This document shows, piece by piece, positions 8,914 through 21,986 of a stretch of DNA of 64,000 bases (positions are counted from its first letter, which is position 1; each line of letters starts with the position of its first letter). The notes below the pieces were generated by a model. The model was not told the DNA's origin and did not search any database. It was given only the letters and a program-made list of their open reading frames with translations. The DNA is from Sphingomonas aerophila. Lineage in GTDB: Bacteria; Pseudomonadota; Alphaproteobacteria; Sphingomonadales; Sphingomonadaceae. A program made the position numbers and the translations under genes. The stretch is from contig NZ_JACIJK010000010.1 in assembly GCF_014199305.1 (NCBI RefSeq), positions 124,001 to 188,000 on the forward strand, written 5' to 3'.

Positions 8914-9689
8914 CGCGCCTTGCCGCAAACCTGACCATGATGTTCACCGAACTATCCTTCCTTGATCGGTTCGACGCCGCGGCAGGGGCCGGGTTCAAGG
9001 CAGTGGAGTGCGTTGCGCCCTATGGCGAGCCGATCGAACTGGTGGCAGAGCGGCTTGGCCGAAACGACCTTTCCTTTGCGCTGTTCAACATGCCGCCGGG
9101 TGACTGGGCGGCGGGCGAACGCGGCTTTGCTGCCGATCCTGCACGCACGGCCGAGTTCCGCGCCAGCGTCGACCTGGCCATGGACTATGCGCGGGCCACT
9201 GGCTGCCGAAAGCTTCACCTGATGGCGGGCAAGTTTCCCGCCGGCGCCGATCGGAATGCATGGACAAACGCCCTCATCGATAATGTGCGATACGCGGCGG
9301 ACGTGGTCGGCGAAGATATCACGATCGTGCTCGAGCCCATCAACACCCGCGTCGACATCCCCGGCTATTTTTATGACAGCACCGATGCGGTGGTCGAACT
9401 GCTCGAGCGCGCGGACCGCGGCAACGTGAAGCTCCTGTACGATGTCTATCATGTGCAGATCATGGAGGGCGACCTGGCGCGCACGATGGAACGGTTGATG
9501 CCGCGGATCGGGCACGTCCAAATCGCCGACAATCCTGGCCGAAACGAACCGGGCACGGGCGAGATCAACTTCCCCTGGCTGCTCTCCCGCCTCGACCAGC
9601 TTGGCTACGACGGCTGGGTCGGGTGCGAGTACAAGCCAGCAGCAGCCACGGCCGACGGGCTCGGCTGGGCCGCGCCATATCTTCGCTGA
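8910..9689 (+). CDS. hyi: Hydroxypyruvate isomerase family protein
   Basis: TIM-barrel isomerase interconverting hydroxypyruvate and tartronate semialdehyde; 259 residues, the usual length. Matches: start MTRLAANLTMMFTE, GFKAVECVAPY, the metal-binding/catalytic Glu in LEPINTRVDIPGYF (about residue 145), LYDVYHVQIMEGD, GHVQIADNPGRNEPGTGEI, and the second Glu in WVGCEYKP near the end. The ATGA overlap with the kinase and 24-base gap to the reductase make a tight three-gene unit. Related proteins act as 2-oxo-tetronate isomerase (OtnI), so the exact substrate is less certain than the fold. Confidence 0.88.
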   Translation: MTRLAANLTMMFTELSFLDRFDAAAGAGFKAVECVAPYGEPIELVAERLGRNDLSFALFNMPPGDWAAGERGFAADPARTAEFRASVDLAMDYARATGCRKLHLMAGKFPAGADRNAWTNALIDNVRYAADVVGEDITIVLEPINTRVDIPGYFYDSTDAVVELLERADRGNVKLLYDVYHVQIMEGDLARTMERLMPRIGHVQIADNPGRNEPGTGEINFPWLLSRLDQLGYDGWVGCEYKPAAATADGLGWAAPYLR

Positions 9690-9713
9690 CAGCAGGCAAT
9701 CAGGACAAACCAC

Positions 9714-10610
9714 ATGAAGATCGCATTCATTGGGGCTGGCATCATGGGCCGGCCGATGGCGGGGCACTTGCAACAAGCGGGACATGAGCTGCTGCTTGTT
9801 CAACATCGCAGCCCGTTGCCGCCCGAGTTGCTCAGCGCCGGTGCCTCAGCGCGCGCGACCGCTCGTGAGGTCACCGCGGAGGCGGAGGTCATCATCCTCA
9901 TGCTGCCCGACACGCCCGATGTCGAAACGGTCCTGTTCGGTACCGGCGGCGTCGCCGAGGGTCTGACGCCGGGCAAATGCGTCATCGATATGAGCTCGAT
10001 CGACCCGATCGCGACCAGGCGCTTTGCCGCCCGGATTGCCGAAGCGGGTTGCGACTATGTCGACGCTCCAGTGTCGGGCGGGGAGGTCGGTGCACGCAAC
10101 GCAGCACTGACCATCATGTGCGGCGCCGAACCACATGTGTTCGAGCGCGTGCGGCCGTTGTTCGAGCTGATGGGCAAGAACATCACTCGTGTCGGCGGGG
10201 TTGGAGACGGTCAGGTCGCCAAGGTCGCCAACCAGATCATCGTAGCGCTCAACATCGAGGCTGTGGCGGAAGCGCTGGTGTTCGCGTCCAAGGCAGGCGC
10301 GGACCCCGCGCGCGTGCGCGAAGCGCTGATGGGTGGGTTTGCCGCTTCTCGCGTGCTGGAAGTGCATGGCGAGCGCATGATCAAGCGCACCTTTGACCCG
10401 GGCTTCCGGATCGAATTGCATCAAAAGGACCTGTCACTCGCGCTCGCAGGGGCACGGAGCCTGGGTCTTGCGCTGCCCAACACCGCATCTACCCAGCAGT
10501 TGTTCAGCGCCTGTGTCGCGGCTGGCGGTGGCGCGAAAGACCATTCTGCGATGGTTCAGGCGCTCGAGAGGCTTGCCGGTCATGCCGTTGCTTCGGACGC
10601 GGAGGGCTGA
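9714..10610 (+). CDS. garR: 2-hydroxy-3-oxopropionate (tartronate semialdehyde) reductase family
   Basis: NAD(P)-dependent beta-hydroxyacid dehydrogenase of 298 residues. Visible: the Rossmann start IAFIGAGIMGRPMAGHL, VIDMSSIDP, the substrate-loop DAPVSGGEVGA (about 117-127), and the catalytic Lys in VAKVANQIIV (about 166). Reduces tartronate semialdehyde to D-glycerate, the substrate of the kinase two genes upstream, so with hyi the three proteins convert hydroxypyruvate or tartronate semialdehyde to 2-phosphoglycerate. Members of the same family also act on L- or D-threonate (LtnD/DtnD), which would pair with an OtnI reading of the isomerase. No glyoxylate carboligase is seen nearby. Confidence 0.85.
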   Translation: MKIAFIGAGIMGRPMAGHLQQAGHELLLVQHRSPLPPELLSAGASARATAREVTAEAEVIILMLPDTPDVETVLFGTGGVAEGLTPGKCVIDMSSIDPIATRRFAARIAEAGCDYVDAPVSGGEVGARNAALTIMCGAEPHVFERVRPLFELMGKNITRVGGVGDGQVAKVANQIIVALNIEAVAEALVFASKAGADPARVREALMGGFAASRVLEVHGERMIKRTFDPGFRIELHQKDLSLALAGARSLGLALPNTASTQQLFSACVAAGGGAKDHSAMVQALERLAGHAVASDAEG

Positions 10611-10666
10611 GGCGGTCGCACCCCGCCTTCTTCATTCCGCGCGCCTGCCTTCCCGAAAGGACGTCC

Positions 10667-12922
10667 ATGACAGATACCTCTGGCCTTAATCGTCGTGACG
10701 TCCTCGCCGGGGTAGCGGCGGGCGCCGCCGCTCTTACCGCAAGCGAGGGATATGCGCGTGCCAGGCGTCCGGGGCCGCTGAGCGCGGCGACCGGCTTTGC
10801 TGACGCGGAGATCGCGGCGGCAGCCCGCGCAACCGGGCGCGCTGCGCCTCGGGTGCGCTACGCAGTCGACGAGAAGCTAGGCGCCGAGGGGTACCGGATC
10901 GAGGGTTCGGCCAGCACGGCGCTGACCGTCACTGGCGGCGACGCGACGGGCGCCATGTACGGCGGGCTGGACGTTGCCGAGGGCGTCCGCCTTGGCGGCG
11001 AAACGCTAGCGATGCTCGGCAACGGGCGGACCCATCGCCCGCACATCGCGAAGCGAGGGATCAAGTACAACATCCCGCTCGACCTAAGGACGCCGAGCTA
11101 TTCGGATGGTAGCACCAGTTCCCAGCTGAACATCCCCGAAGTCTGGAGCCGCGCTTTTTGGCAGGCCTATTTCGATGAGATGGCGCGCGACCGCTACAAC
11201 GTCCTGACATTGTGGAGCCTTCATCCTTTTCCGTCGATGGTGAAGGTTCCCGAGTTCGCGGACATCGCGCTCGATGACGTGTGGCGCAGCCGCGAGCCGC
11301 TAGACGCCGAGCCGCTCGACTTTCGCGGCCGGGACGCGGTCCACCCCAAGTTCCTCGCCAATCATGAGGTGGTGAAGAAGATCACCATCGGCGAAAAGAT
11401 CGCGTTCTGGCGCGACGTGATGCAAATGGCGGCCGACCGCGGCATTGCCGTATATGTCTTCACCTGGAACGTGTTCGTCTACGGCACCGCCGGCAAATAC
11501 GGCATCGATGACAGCATGACCAATACGCGTACCGTCGCCTACATGCGGGCGAGCGTGCGGGAAATGGTGACAACCTATCCACTGCTGGCCGGCATCGGCA
11601 TCACGGCGGGCGAGAACCTGCCAGCGGGCAACCCCACCGCGACCCAGGAACAATGGCTTTGGTCGACCTATGGCGCGGGCATCAGCGATGCGTTGAAGGC
11701 GCAACCGAGCCGCCGATTCGAACTTGTGCACCGTTTCCACGAAACCGAACCCGGCGAGATCGAGCGTAACTGGAGCGCTTACCCGGGCTTCCCCGACAGC
11801 TTCACCTATAGCTATAAATATTCCGTCGCCCACATGTACTCGGACCCCAAGCCGCCCTTCATCGCGGAAGCCATTCCGTTCATCAAGGATGGCGTGAAGA
11901 CCTGGCTGACGGTTCGCAACGATGACCTTTATTCGTTCAGGTGGGGCGACCCGGATTTCGCGCGAGAATACATCCTCAACATGCCGCTGCCGGACAAGCT
12001 GGTCGGCTTTTACATGGGTCCGGACGGATTCAACTGGGGGCGCGACTTCTTGGACAGGGCAAACGCCGGCAAGGAACAAGGCGCCGCGCGGCGGCTGGTG
12101 ACGCAGAAGCAATGGTATAGCTTCGCGATGTGGGGGCGGCTCTCCTACGACCCATCGCTGCCGGACCGGCATTTCGAAGCCATGCTCGCGGCGCGGTTCC
12201 CGGGCGTGGACGCCGGGCGGCTTTATGCAGCCTCCAGTGCCGCGTCGAAGATCATTCCCCAGGTTACGCAATTTTTCTGGCAGGACATCGACCTCGAATG
12301 GTTCCCGGAGGCCTGCGCTTACAGCCCGCAGAAACGACCGCGCGGCACGCGCTTCTATTCGGTCGCGGACTTCATCAACGGCGTGCCCATGCCCAGGTCC
12401 GGCATCTTGTCCATCCGGCGCTGGCGCCAGCGCCTGACCGACAGCCGGCCGCTGGACGCCCTGTCACCGCTGGACGTGGCAACGGCGCTGGCCGGCCTTG
12501 CCGACACAACGCTGGACCATGTCGCCGATCTTCGCACCGGCGGGGCGACAAAGGAGGGCGAGCTCGCAAGTACGCTCGCCGACTATGAGGCCATGGCCCA
12601 TCTCGGCCGCTATTATGCACACAAGATACGGGGCGCATGCGATCTTGCCCTGTACGACCAAAGCTCCCGGCCAAGTGACAAGGGGAGCGCGGTCGTCGAG
12701 CTCTTGGCAGCGAAGGACGCATGGAGGCGCTATGCTGCTGTTCGGGATGCGCAATATCTGCCGGCTTTCTACAACCGCATCGGGTATGTTGACGTGACCG
12801 CACTGACCGCAAGCGCTGCAAAGGATGTCGAGATCGCACGCACCTGGCGCGCCGGCACGATCACCTTCGACCCGAACGCACCTGAAACCCATTGGGAGAA
12901 ACTGCTGCCGCGGGACGCCTAA
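10667..12922 (+). CDS. Tat-exported glycosidase-like protein (GH67/GH20-like layout)
   Basis: 751 residues. A twin-arginine signal (NRRDVL at 8-13, Ala-rich helix) is followed by a small alpha/beta domain (about 45-125; GYRIEGSASTALTVTGGDATGAMYGGLDVAEG) like the zincin-like fold that precedes GH20 and GH67 barrels. The barrel-like core begins at HIAKRGIKYNIPLDLRTPS and contains DEMARDRYNVLTLWSLHPFPS, ADRGIAVYVFTWNVF, LLAGIGITAGENLP and YMGPDGFNWGRDF. I recognise this layout from alpha-glucuronidase-like and unclassified bacterial proteins but cannot assign a substrate. The Glu of AGENLP is a possible active-site acid (inference). Last gene of the catabolic run, 56 bases after the reductase. 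Confidence 0.7.
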   Translation: MTDTSGLNRRDVLAGVAAGAAALTASEGYARARRPGPLSAATGFADAEIAAAARATGRAAPRVRYAVDEKLGAEGYRIEGSASTALTVTGGDATGAMYGGLDVAEGVRLGGETLAMLGNGRTHRPHIAKRGIKYNIPLDLRTPSYSDGSTSSQLNIPEVWSRAFWQAYFDEMARDRYNVLTLWSLHPFPSMVKVPEFADIALDDVWRSREPLDAEPLDFRGRDAVHPKFLANHEVVKKITIGEKIAFWRDVMQMAADRGIAVYVFTWNVFVYGTAGKYGIDDSMTNTRTVAYMRASVREMVTTYPLLAGIGITAGENLPAGNPTATQEQWLWSTYGAGISDALKAQPSRRFELVHRFHETEPGEIERNWSAYPGFPDSFTYSYKYSVAHMYSDPKPPFIAEAIPFIKDGVKTWLTVRNDDLYSFRWGDPDFAREYILNMPLPDKLVGFYMGPDGFNWGRDFLDRANAGKEQGAARRLVTQKQWYSFAMWGRLSYDPSLPDRHFEAMLAARFPGVDAGRLYAASSAASKIIPQVTQFFWQDIDLEWFPEACAYSPQKRPRGTRFYSVADFINGVPMPRSGILSIRRWRQRLTDSRPLDALSPLDVATALAGLADTTLDHVADLRTGGATKEGELASTLADYEAMAHLGRYYAHKIRGACDLALYDQSSRPSDKGSAVVELLAAKDAWRRYAAVRDAQYLPAFYNRIGYVDVTALTASAAKDVEIARTWRAGTITFDPNAPETHWEKLLPRDA

Positions 12923-13712
12923 TCGCGCGGGTCCGCTTCCGTCGATTTGATGCTCGGGCCGCGAGAAGATGTTGAGATCGGCAGTATCGCTCAGCCTTCC
13001 GTGCAGGCGCGGCAAGCGGCCCACCACGTCCGAGTGCCTGTTCTGCTATCTCGCGACGTCGGAGTTGAGGGCCGGGAAGACCCTTCGGTGCGGTCGTCGG
13101 ACAGGCTCGCCCATGTGGCCGGTGTTGGCCGCCCCGTTCATCGCCTCAGGCGAGCGGATAAATGCGTGCGACTCTCGCCGCCCTCTGCTCAGCTATCGGG
13201 AAGCTCGCTTCGGCACCGACCCAACGGCAGAAAGCGGATGGCGACGATATCGTCCGCACCATATTCCACATACTGGTCGTGCCACCAACGCAAGTCAGCC
13301 GCGCGCATCGTCACGATCGAACCATATCTGCGCCTGACCGTCACGCGACTGTCGGGCGGCACCGGACAACTGCCTCCGGTCCAGGGCCGCCATTCCGCGT
13401 CTGGCTCACTCACATCGGGTTCGGTCACGGGTCCTGAGTGGATTGGGACAGCCGCATTGTCAAAGGCCGATCCATCGCGTGCTTCGCGGACGAGTGCTTC
13501 GCTGTGCGAGCAGGGCGAGCGAAGGGGATCGCTGCCACGCCCGGTTCGCTGTTCCGCTCTGCGAGCGAATGCCAGACGTCCGGTGGGGATGACGGGCTGA
13601 AAGGACCAAATCCAGCTTCGCCGTCGCCACCGCGTGACACGAAGATGCGTATCGGCGACCCCTAGGGGGCCGTTTACTCGACGGGATCCCGCGCGTAACG
13701 CGTCTTAGAAAA
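12923..13712. other. Gene-poor stretch between the catabolic locus and tRNA-Leu
   Basis: About 790 bases. The only frame that looks protein-like is the minus-strand 79-residue one at 13189-13428. The remaining open frames on both strands have no recognisable domain, signal peptide or ribosome site and overlap one another. No insertion sequence, inverted-repeat pair or integrase fragment was seen. The stretch may hold decayed genes or the promoter region of the tRNA's neighbours. Confidence 0.5.
13189..13428 (-). CDS. Small conserved-looking hypothetical protein
   Basis: 79 residues, GTG start preceded by AGGA three bases upstream. The core pattern W-x(4)-G-x-CPVPPDSRVTVRRRYG, then WWHDQYVEYGADDIVAIR, resembles short proteins common in proteobacterial and phage genomes that read W..GECPVP...VEV..R.G and end in DIVAYR. 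That similarity is from memory and no function is known. It is hydrophilic, with no signal or membrane segment. It is isolated, in an otherwise gene-poor stretch beside a tRNA, which suits mobile or accessory DNA. Confidence 0.5.
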   Translation of the reverse strand: MTEPDVSEPDAEWRPWTGGSCPVPPDSRVTVRRRYGSIVTMRAADLRWWHDQYVEYGADDIVAIRFLPLGRCRSELPDS

Positions 13713-13799
13713 TGGTGCCCAGAAGAGGACTCGAACCTCCACGACCTTGCGATCGCCAGCACCTGAAGCTGGTGCGTCTACCAATTCCGCCATCTGGGC
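13713..13799 (-). tRNA. tRNA-Leu (anticodon CAG)
   Basis: Read on the minus strand from 13799: acceptor GCCCAGA pairs with TCTGGGC before ACCA; D-arm GCGGAATTGGTAGACGC; anticodon stem CCAGC/GCTGG with loop TTCAGGT giving anticodon CAG; a long variable arm typical of leucine tRNAs; T-arm GGTTCGAGTCC; encoded CCA at 13715-13713. 87 bases. Its 3' end faces the catabolic locus. Confidence 0.97.
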
Positions 13800-13901
13800 A
13801 CGGGGTAGGCCGGCGCCTCTAGGGGAGGGTTACTAAGCTTGTCAACACGCCCGTGTGGCGGCAAGGGCAGCTTCAGCAAATTTCGGGTAAGGGCGAACAC
13901 G

Positions 13902-14840
13902 ATGTACGAGCTGGTGACGCTGATCGGCGGGGGCGGTTTCGTCGGTCGTTATGCCGCACAGGCCTTGTTGCGGGCCGGCTGGCGGGTGCGCGTGGCGCAG
14001 CGTGATCCTCGGCAGGCTTATTACCTGCGGCCCTTGGGCGGGCTTGGCCAGACGCAATTCGTTGCGGCCGATGTTACCCGGCCCGACACGATCGCCCGCG
14101 CGGTTGAGGGTGCGTCCGCGGTCGTGAATTTGGCCGGCAGCTTTGGCGACGCGATGCGGATCCAGGCCACGGGTGCCGAAACGGTGGCCAGGGCGGCGTC
14201 AGCAGCCGGCGTGGATGCATTGGTGCACCTGTCCGCAATCGGCGCGGATTCGGCGTCACAGTCCACCTATGGGCGGTCAAAGGGCTTGGGGGAGGAGGCG
14301 GTGCGCTCTGCTTTTCCGAATGCCACGATCCTGCGCCCGTCCGTGATCTTCGGGCGGGAAGACCAGTTCCTCAATCGCTTTGCCGACATGATGCGCCGCC
14401 TGCCCGTGGTGCCAGTCCTTCGACCGGCGGCCCGGTTCCAGCCGGTCTATGCCGGCGATGTCGGCGATGCGGTTGCGGCCGCCGTCGGCAACCCGGGGCG
14501 CTTTGGCGGGCGCACGATCGAATTGGGCGGCCCGGACGTGCTGACCATGCTCGAGCTGCAGCGCTGGATCGCGGAGGCGACCGGTCGCAAGAAGACATTT
14601 CTGGAATTGCCGGATGCCATTGGGGGCGCGATTGCTCGACTGGGCTTTCTGCCTGGCGCGCCGATCAGCTGGGATCAATGGCTGATGCTGGGCCGTGACA
14701 CGGTTGTGTCGCCGGGTGCGGACGGGCTTGAATCGATGGATCTGACAGCGACGCCGATGGTGGCAGTCGCGCCGTCCTGGCTGGTCCGGTTCAAGCGCAA
14801 GGGCCGCTTCGCCAAACGCGTTCACGAAGAGGCGGTTTGA
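13902..14840 (+). CDS. NDUFA9-like NAD(P)-binding SDR family protein
   Basis: 312 residues of the atypical SDR group related to the complex I NDUFA9 subunit. N-terminal nucleotide-binding GGGGFVGRY at 9-17; YGRSKGLGEEAVR carries the Tyr-x-x-x-Lys pair; RPSVIFGREDQFLNRFADM is characteristic of this group. Bacterial members are thought to act with quinone or isoprenoid metabolism rather than as a true complex I subunit. The frame is open upstream to 13839, but the family begins at MYELVTLIGG, so the ATG at 13902 was taken. It is 45 bases before uppP on the same strand, a likely transcriptional unit. Confidence 0.85.
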   Translation: MYELVTLIGGGGFVGRYAAQALLRAGWRVRVAQRDPRQAYYLRPLGGLGQTQFVAADVTRPDTIARAVEGASAVVNLAGSFGDAMRIQATGAETVARAASAAGVDALVHLSAIGADSASQSTYGRSKGLGEEAVRSAFPNATILRPSVIFGREDQFLNRFADMMRRLPVVPVLRPAARFQPVYAGDVGDAVAAAVGNPGRFGGRTIELGGPDVLTMLELQRWIAEATGRKKTFLELPDAIGGAIARLGFLPGAPISWDQWLMLGRDTVVSPGADGLESMDLTATPMVAVAPSWLVRFKRKGRFAKRVHEEAV

Positions 14841-14885
14841 TTCGCAACCAGCCCTTATGTTCCCTCTTGATGGGTTGCCCCGCCT

Positions 14886-15695
14886 TTGACTGACCTTTTG
14901 ACCGTAATCGTGCTCGGCATTGTCGAGGGCATCACCGAGTTTCTGCCGGTGTCATCCACCGGCCACCTGATCCTGGCGACCCGCCTGCTCGGCTATGATG
15001 CCGAACGCTGGGCGCTGTTCAACGTGGTGATCCAGCTTGGCGCGATCCTGGCGATCACCGTTTTGTACTGGCGAACGGTGTGGACGGTGATGTCGGGCAT
15101 GTTGCGCGGGGACGCGGGGTCGATCCGCTTCGTGCGCAACGTCCTGGTCGGCTTCCTGCCCGCTGCCGCGGTCGGGCTGGTCGTTCATCGCCAGGTCGAA
15201 GCGTTGCTGGGTAATGCCGAGGTGGTCGCGATCGCGCTTGCGGTCGGCGGTGTCGCCATCTTGCTTGTTGAGCGGCTGGCCAAGCCCGGCACGGTACGCG
15301 GCGTTGCGGATATACCCCTGCCAACCGTGGTGGCGATCGGCTTCATTCAGTGCCTGGCCATGGTGCCAGGGGTGAGCCGTTCAGGCGCAACCATCCTTGG
15401 CGCGCTGTCGCTGGGCGTCGAACGCCGCACCGCGGCTGAGTTCTCCTTCTTCCTCGCGATCCCGACCATGCTCGGTGCCAGCGCCCTCGAGATTTTCAAG
15501 AACCGGCACGCTCTGACGGCTGGCGGGGCAGTTGGGCCGTTGTCGATCGCCATCGGCTTCGTGGTGTCCTTTGTGGTCGCCCTGGTGGTCGTTCGCTGGT
15601 TCATTAATCTGGTCGGCCGGCACGGCTTTGGCCCGTTTGCCTGGTACCGTATCGTCGCGGGCTCGGCTGCACTGGTCTGGCTTCTGAACGGGTAG
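14886..15695 (+). CDS. uppP: Undecaprenyl-diphosphatase UppP (BacA)
   Basis: Integral membrane enzyme that recycles undecaprenyl pyrophosphate to the monophosphate carrier for peptidoglycan and other envelope polymers. 269 residues, the usual size, with 7-8 hydrophobic segments. Both active-site segments are present: EGITEFLPVSSTGHLIL (about 14-30) and PGVSRSGATI (about 161-170). The start codon is TTG. It follows the NDUFA9-like gene and precedes gltD. Confidence 0.96.
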   Translation: MTDLLTVIVLGIVEGITEFLPVSSTGHLILATRLLGYDAERWALFNVVIQLGAILAITVLYWRTVWTVMSGMLRGDAGSIRFVRNVLVGFLPAAAVGLVVHRQVEALLGNAEVVAIALAVGGVAILLVERLAKPGTVRGVADIPLPTVVAIGFIQCLAMVPGVSRSGATILGALSLGVERRTAAEFSFFLAIPTMLGASALEIFKNRHALTAGGAVGPLSIAIGFVVSFVVALVVVRWFINLVGRHGFGPFAWYRIVAGSAALVWLLNG

Positions 15696-15843
15696 GTCCG
15701 ACCCGGCCTTACTCTTGTGGCAGTAAATAGTGTGCCAATGGCAAAGAGCTGAGTTGATCCTTAAAGTAGGACAGCAAAGCTGACTTGATGCTCGGAACGG
15801 TCCTGCTATGTCGTCCTGCGTACTCACGCTGGAAGGTATCGCT

Positions 15844-17292
15844 GTGGCCGACAGTCCGATGTTGAAGTTTGTCGACCGCGTTCAGGCTTACCCCGCAAAG
15901 CGTGCGCCCGAGCTTCGTGCGGAGGACTTCCGGGAGATTGCCGACCGCTTTGCGGTGCCCGCGGCAGAGGAGCAGGCTGGGCGCTGCTCGCAATGTGGCG
16001 TGCCCTATTGTTCGGTACATTGCCCGCTCCACAACCATATCCCCGATTGGCTGCGGCTGACCGCGGAGGGGCGGCTGCGGGACGCCTATGAGTTGAGCAA
16101 CGCGACCTCCACCATGCCGGAGATCTGCGGCCGCATCTGCCCGCAGGATAGGCTGTGCGAGGGCAATTGCGTGATCGAGTTTACCGGTCATGGCGCGGTG
16201 ACGATCGGGTCGGTCGAGAAGTTCATCACCGACAAGGCCTGGGAGGAGGGCTGGGTCGAGCCGCTCGTGCCCGGGCCGGCGCGGGGGCAGTCGGTGGCGG
16301 TGATCGGAGCAGGCCCAGCAGGGCTGACCGCGGCCGAATATCTGCGCGGCAACGGCTACGAGGTCCATGTTTATGACCGGCATGATCGGGCCGGCGGGCT
16401 GCTGACCTATGGCATCCCTGGCTTCAAGCTCGAAAAGCCGGTGGTGATGCGTCGCGTCGACCGGCTCAAGGACGGCGGGATCGTCTTCCACGAAGGCTTT
16501 GAGGTCGGCCGCGATGCGTCGCTCGACGACCTGCGCCAGCGGCATGATGCCGTTCTGGTCGCAACGGGCGTGTACAAGGCGCGCGCGATTGAGGCACCGG
16601 GCGTGGGCGCCGGGGGCGTGGTCGAAGCGCTCGATTACCTGATCGCTTCCAACCGGCGCGGATTTGGCGACGTCGTGCCGGAGGAGGAGGCTCAGTCTCT
16701 GGATGCGACCGGCCGGAACGTGGTGGTGATCGGCGGCGGCGACACCGCGATGGACTGCGTTCGCACCGCCATTCGTCAGGGTGCAGCGTCGGTGAAGTGC
16801 CTGTATCGCCGCGACCGCGCCAATATGCCGGGAAGCCAGCGTGAGGTGGCGAACGCCGAGGAGGAGGGCGCGGAGTTCGTCTGGCTTTCGGCACCCGAGG
16901 CCTTCCACAGTGTGAGCGAGGGCAGCGTCTCCAGCGTCGCTGTTCGTGGCATGCGGCTCGGCGCGCCCGATGCCAGCGGCCGTCGTGCGCCCGAGCATGA
17001 TCCCGGCAGCGACACGCAGATGCCTGCCGACCTGGTGATCAAGGCGTTGGGCTTCGATGCGGAAGACCTGCCCGGTTTGTGGGGAGCGCCCGAGCTTGGC
17101 GTGTCGCGCTGGGGCACGGTGCTGGTCGACGGCAAGACCCTGATGACCAGCCTGGATGGCGTGTTCGCCGCGGGTGACATCGTCCGTGGCGCGAGCCTGG
17201 TGGTGTGGGCGATCCGCGACGGCCGTGACGTAGCGGCAGCGATGCACAAGTGGCTGAAGGCCAAAGCGGCGGGCGAGAGGAAGGCAGCGTGA
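15844..17292 (+). CDS. gltD: Glutamate synthase (NADPH) small subunit
   Basis: Electron-supplying beta subunit of glutamate synthase: FAD and NADPH binding, passing electrons to GltB. 482 residues. N-terminal iron-sulfur cysteines in CSQCGVPYCSVHCPLHNHIPDW and EICGRICPQDRLCEGNC (about 45-115); FAD motif VIGAGPAGLTAAEYL (about 150-164); NADPH motif VIGGGDTAMDCVRTA (about 297-311); C-terminal DGVFAAGDIVRGASLVVWAI. The frame is open from 15808, but the GTG at 15844 follows GGAAGG at 7-base spacing and gives the usual MADSPMLKF start. gltB follows after 148 bases. Confidence 0.95.
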   Translation: MADSPMLKFVDRVQAYPAKRAPELRAEDFREIADRFAVPAAEEQAGRCSQCGVPYCSVHCPLHNHIPDWLRLTAEGRLRDAYELSNATSTMPEICGRICPQDRLCEGNCVIEFTGHGAVTIGSVEKFITDKAWEEGWVEPLVPGPARGQSVAVIGAGPAGLTAAEYLRGNGYEVHVYDRHDRAGGLLTYGIPGFKLEKPVVMRRVDRLKDGGIVFHEGFEVGRDASLDDLRQRHDAVLVATGVYKARAIEAPGVGAGGVVEALDYLIASNRRGFGDVVPEEEAQSLDATGRNVVVIGGGDTAMDCVRTAIRQGAASVKCLYRRDRANMPGSQREVANAEEEGAEFVWLSAPEAFHSVSEGSVSSVAVRGMRLGAPDASGRRAPEHDPGSDTQMPADLVIKALGFDAEDLPGLWGAPELGVSRWGTVLVDGKTLMTSLDGVFAAGDIVRGASLVVWAIRDGRDVAAAMHKWLKAKAAGERKAA

Positions 17293-17440
17293 GGAGGTTG
17301 GGACTTCCCCCGGCCGCAACCGTGGTGGCCGTTCCCGGCGCAGCACAGGGCGTTGGCCCGCAGGCCGACATGGACGCGGGCCGGCACGACCGTTCACCTG
17401 CGTCTCTCGATCTACTGGGCATCATGCCCAAGCTGAAGGC

Positions 17441-21964
<4,524 letters not shown>

Positions 21965-21986
21965 TCGCCGGGACGGGCCGGCCGGG

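Noticed and set aside
12947..13665. Overlapping + strand frames in the gap before tRNA-Leu as possible genes
   Set aside because: No ribosome sites, domains or signal peptides, and they overlap one another; only the minus-strand 79-residue frame looks protein-like.
15709..17397. 562-codon minus-strand frame opposite gltD
   Set aside because: Antisense to a gene with intact iron-sulfur and nucleotide motifs; own translation has no domain.
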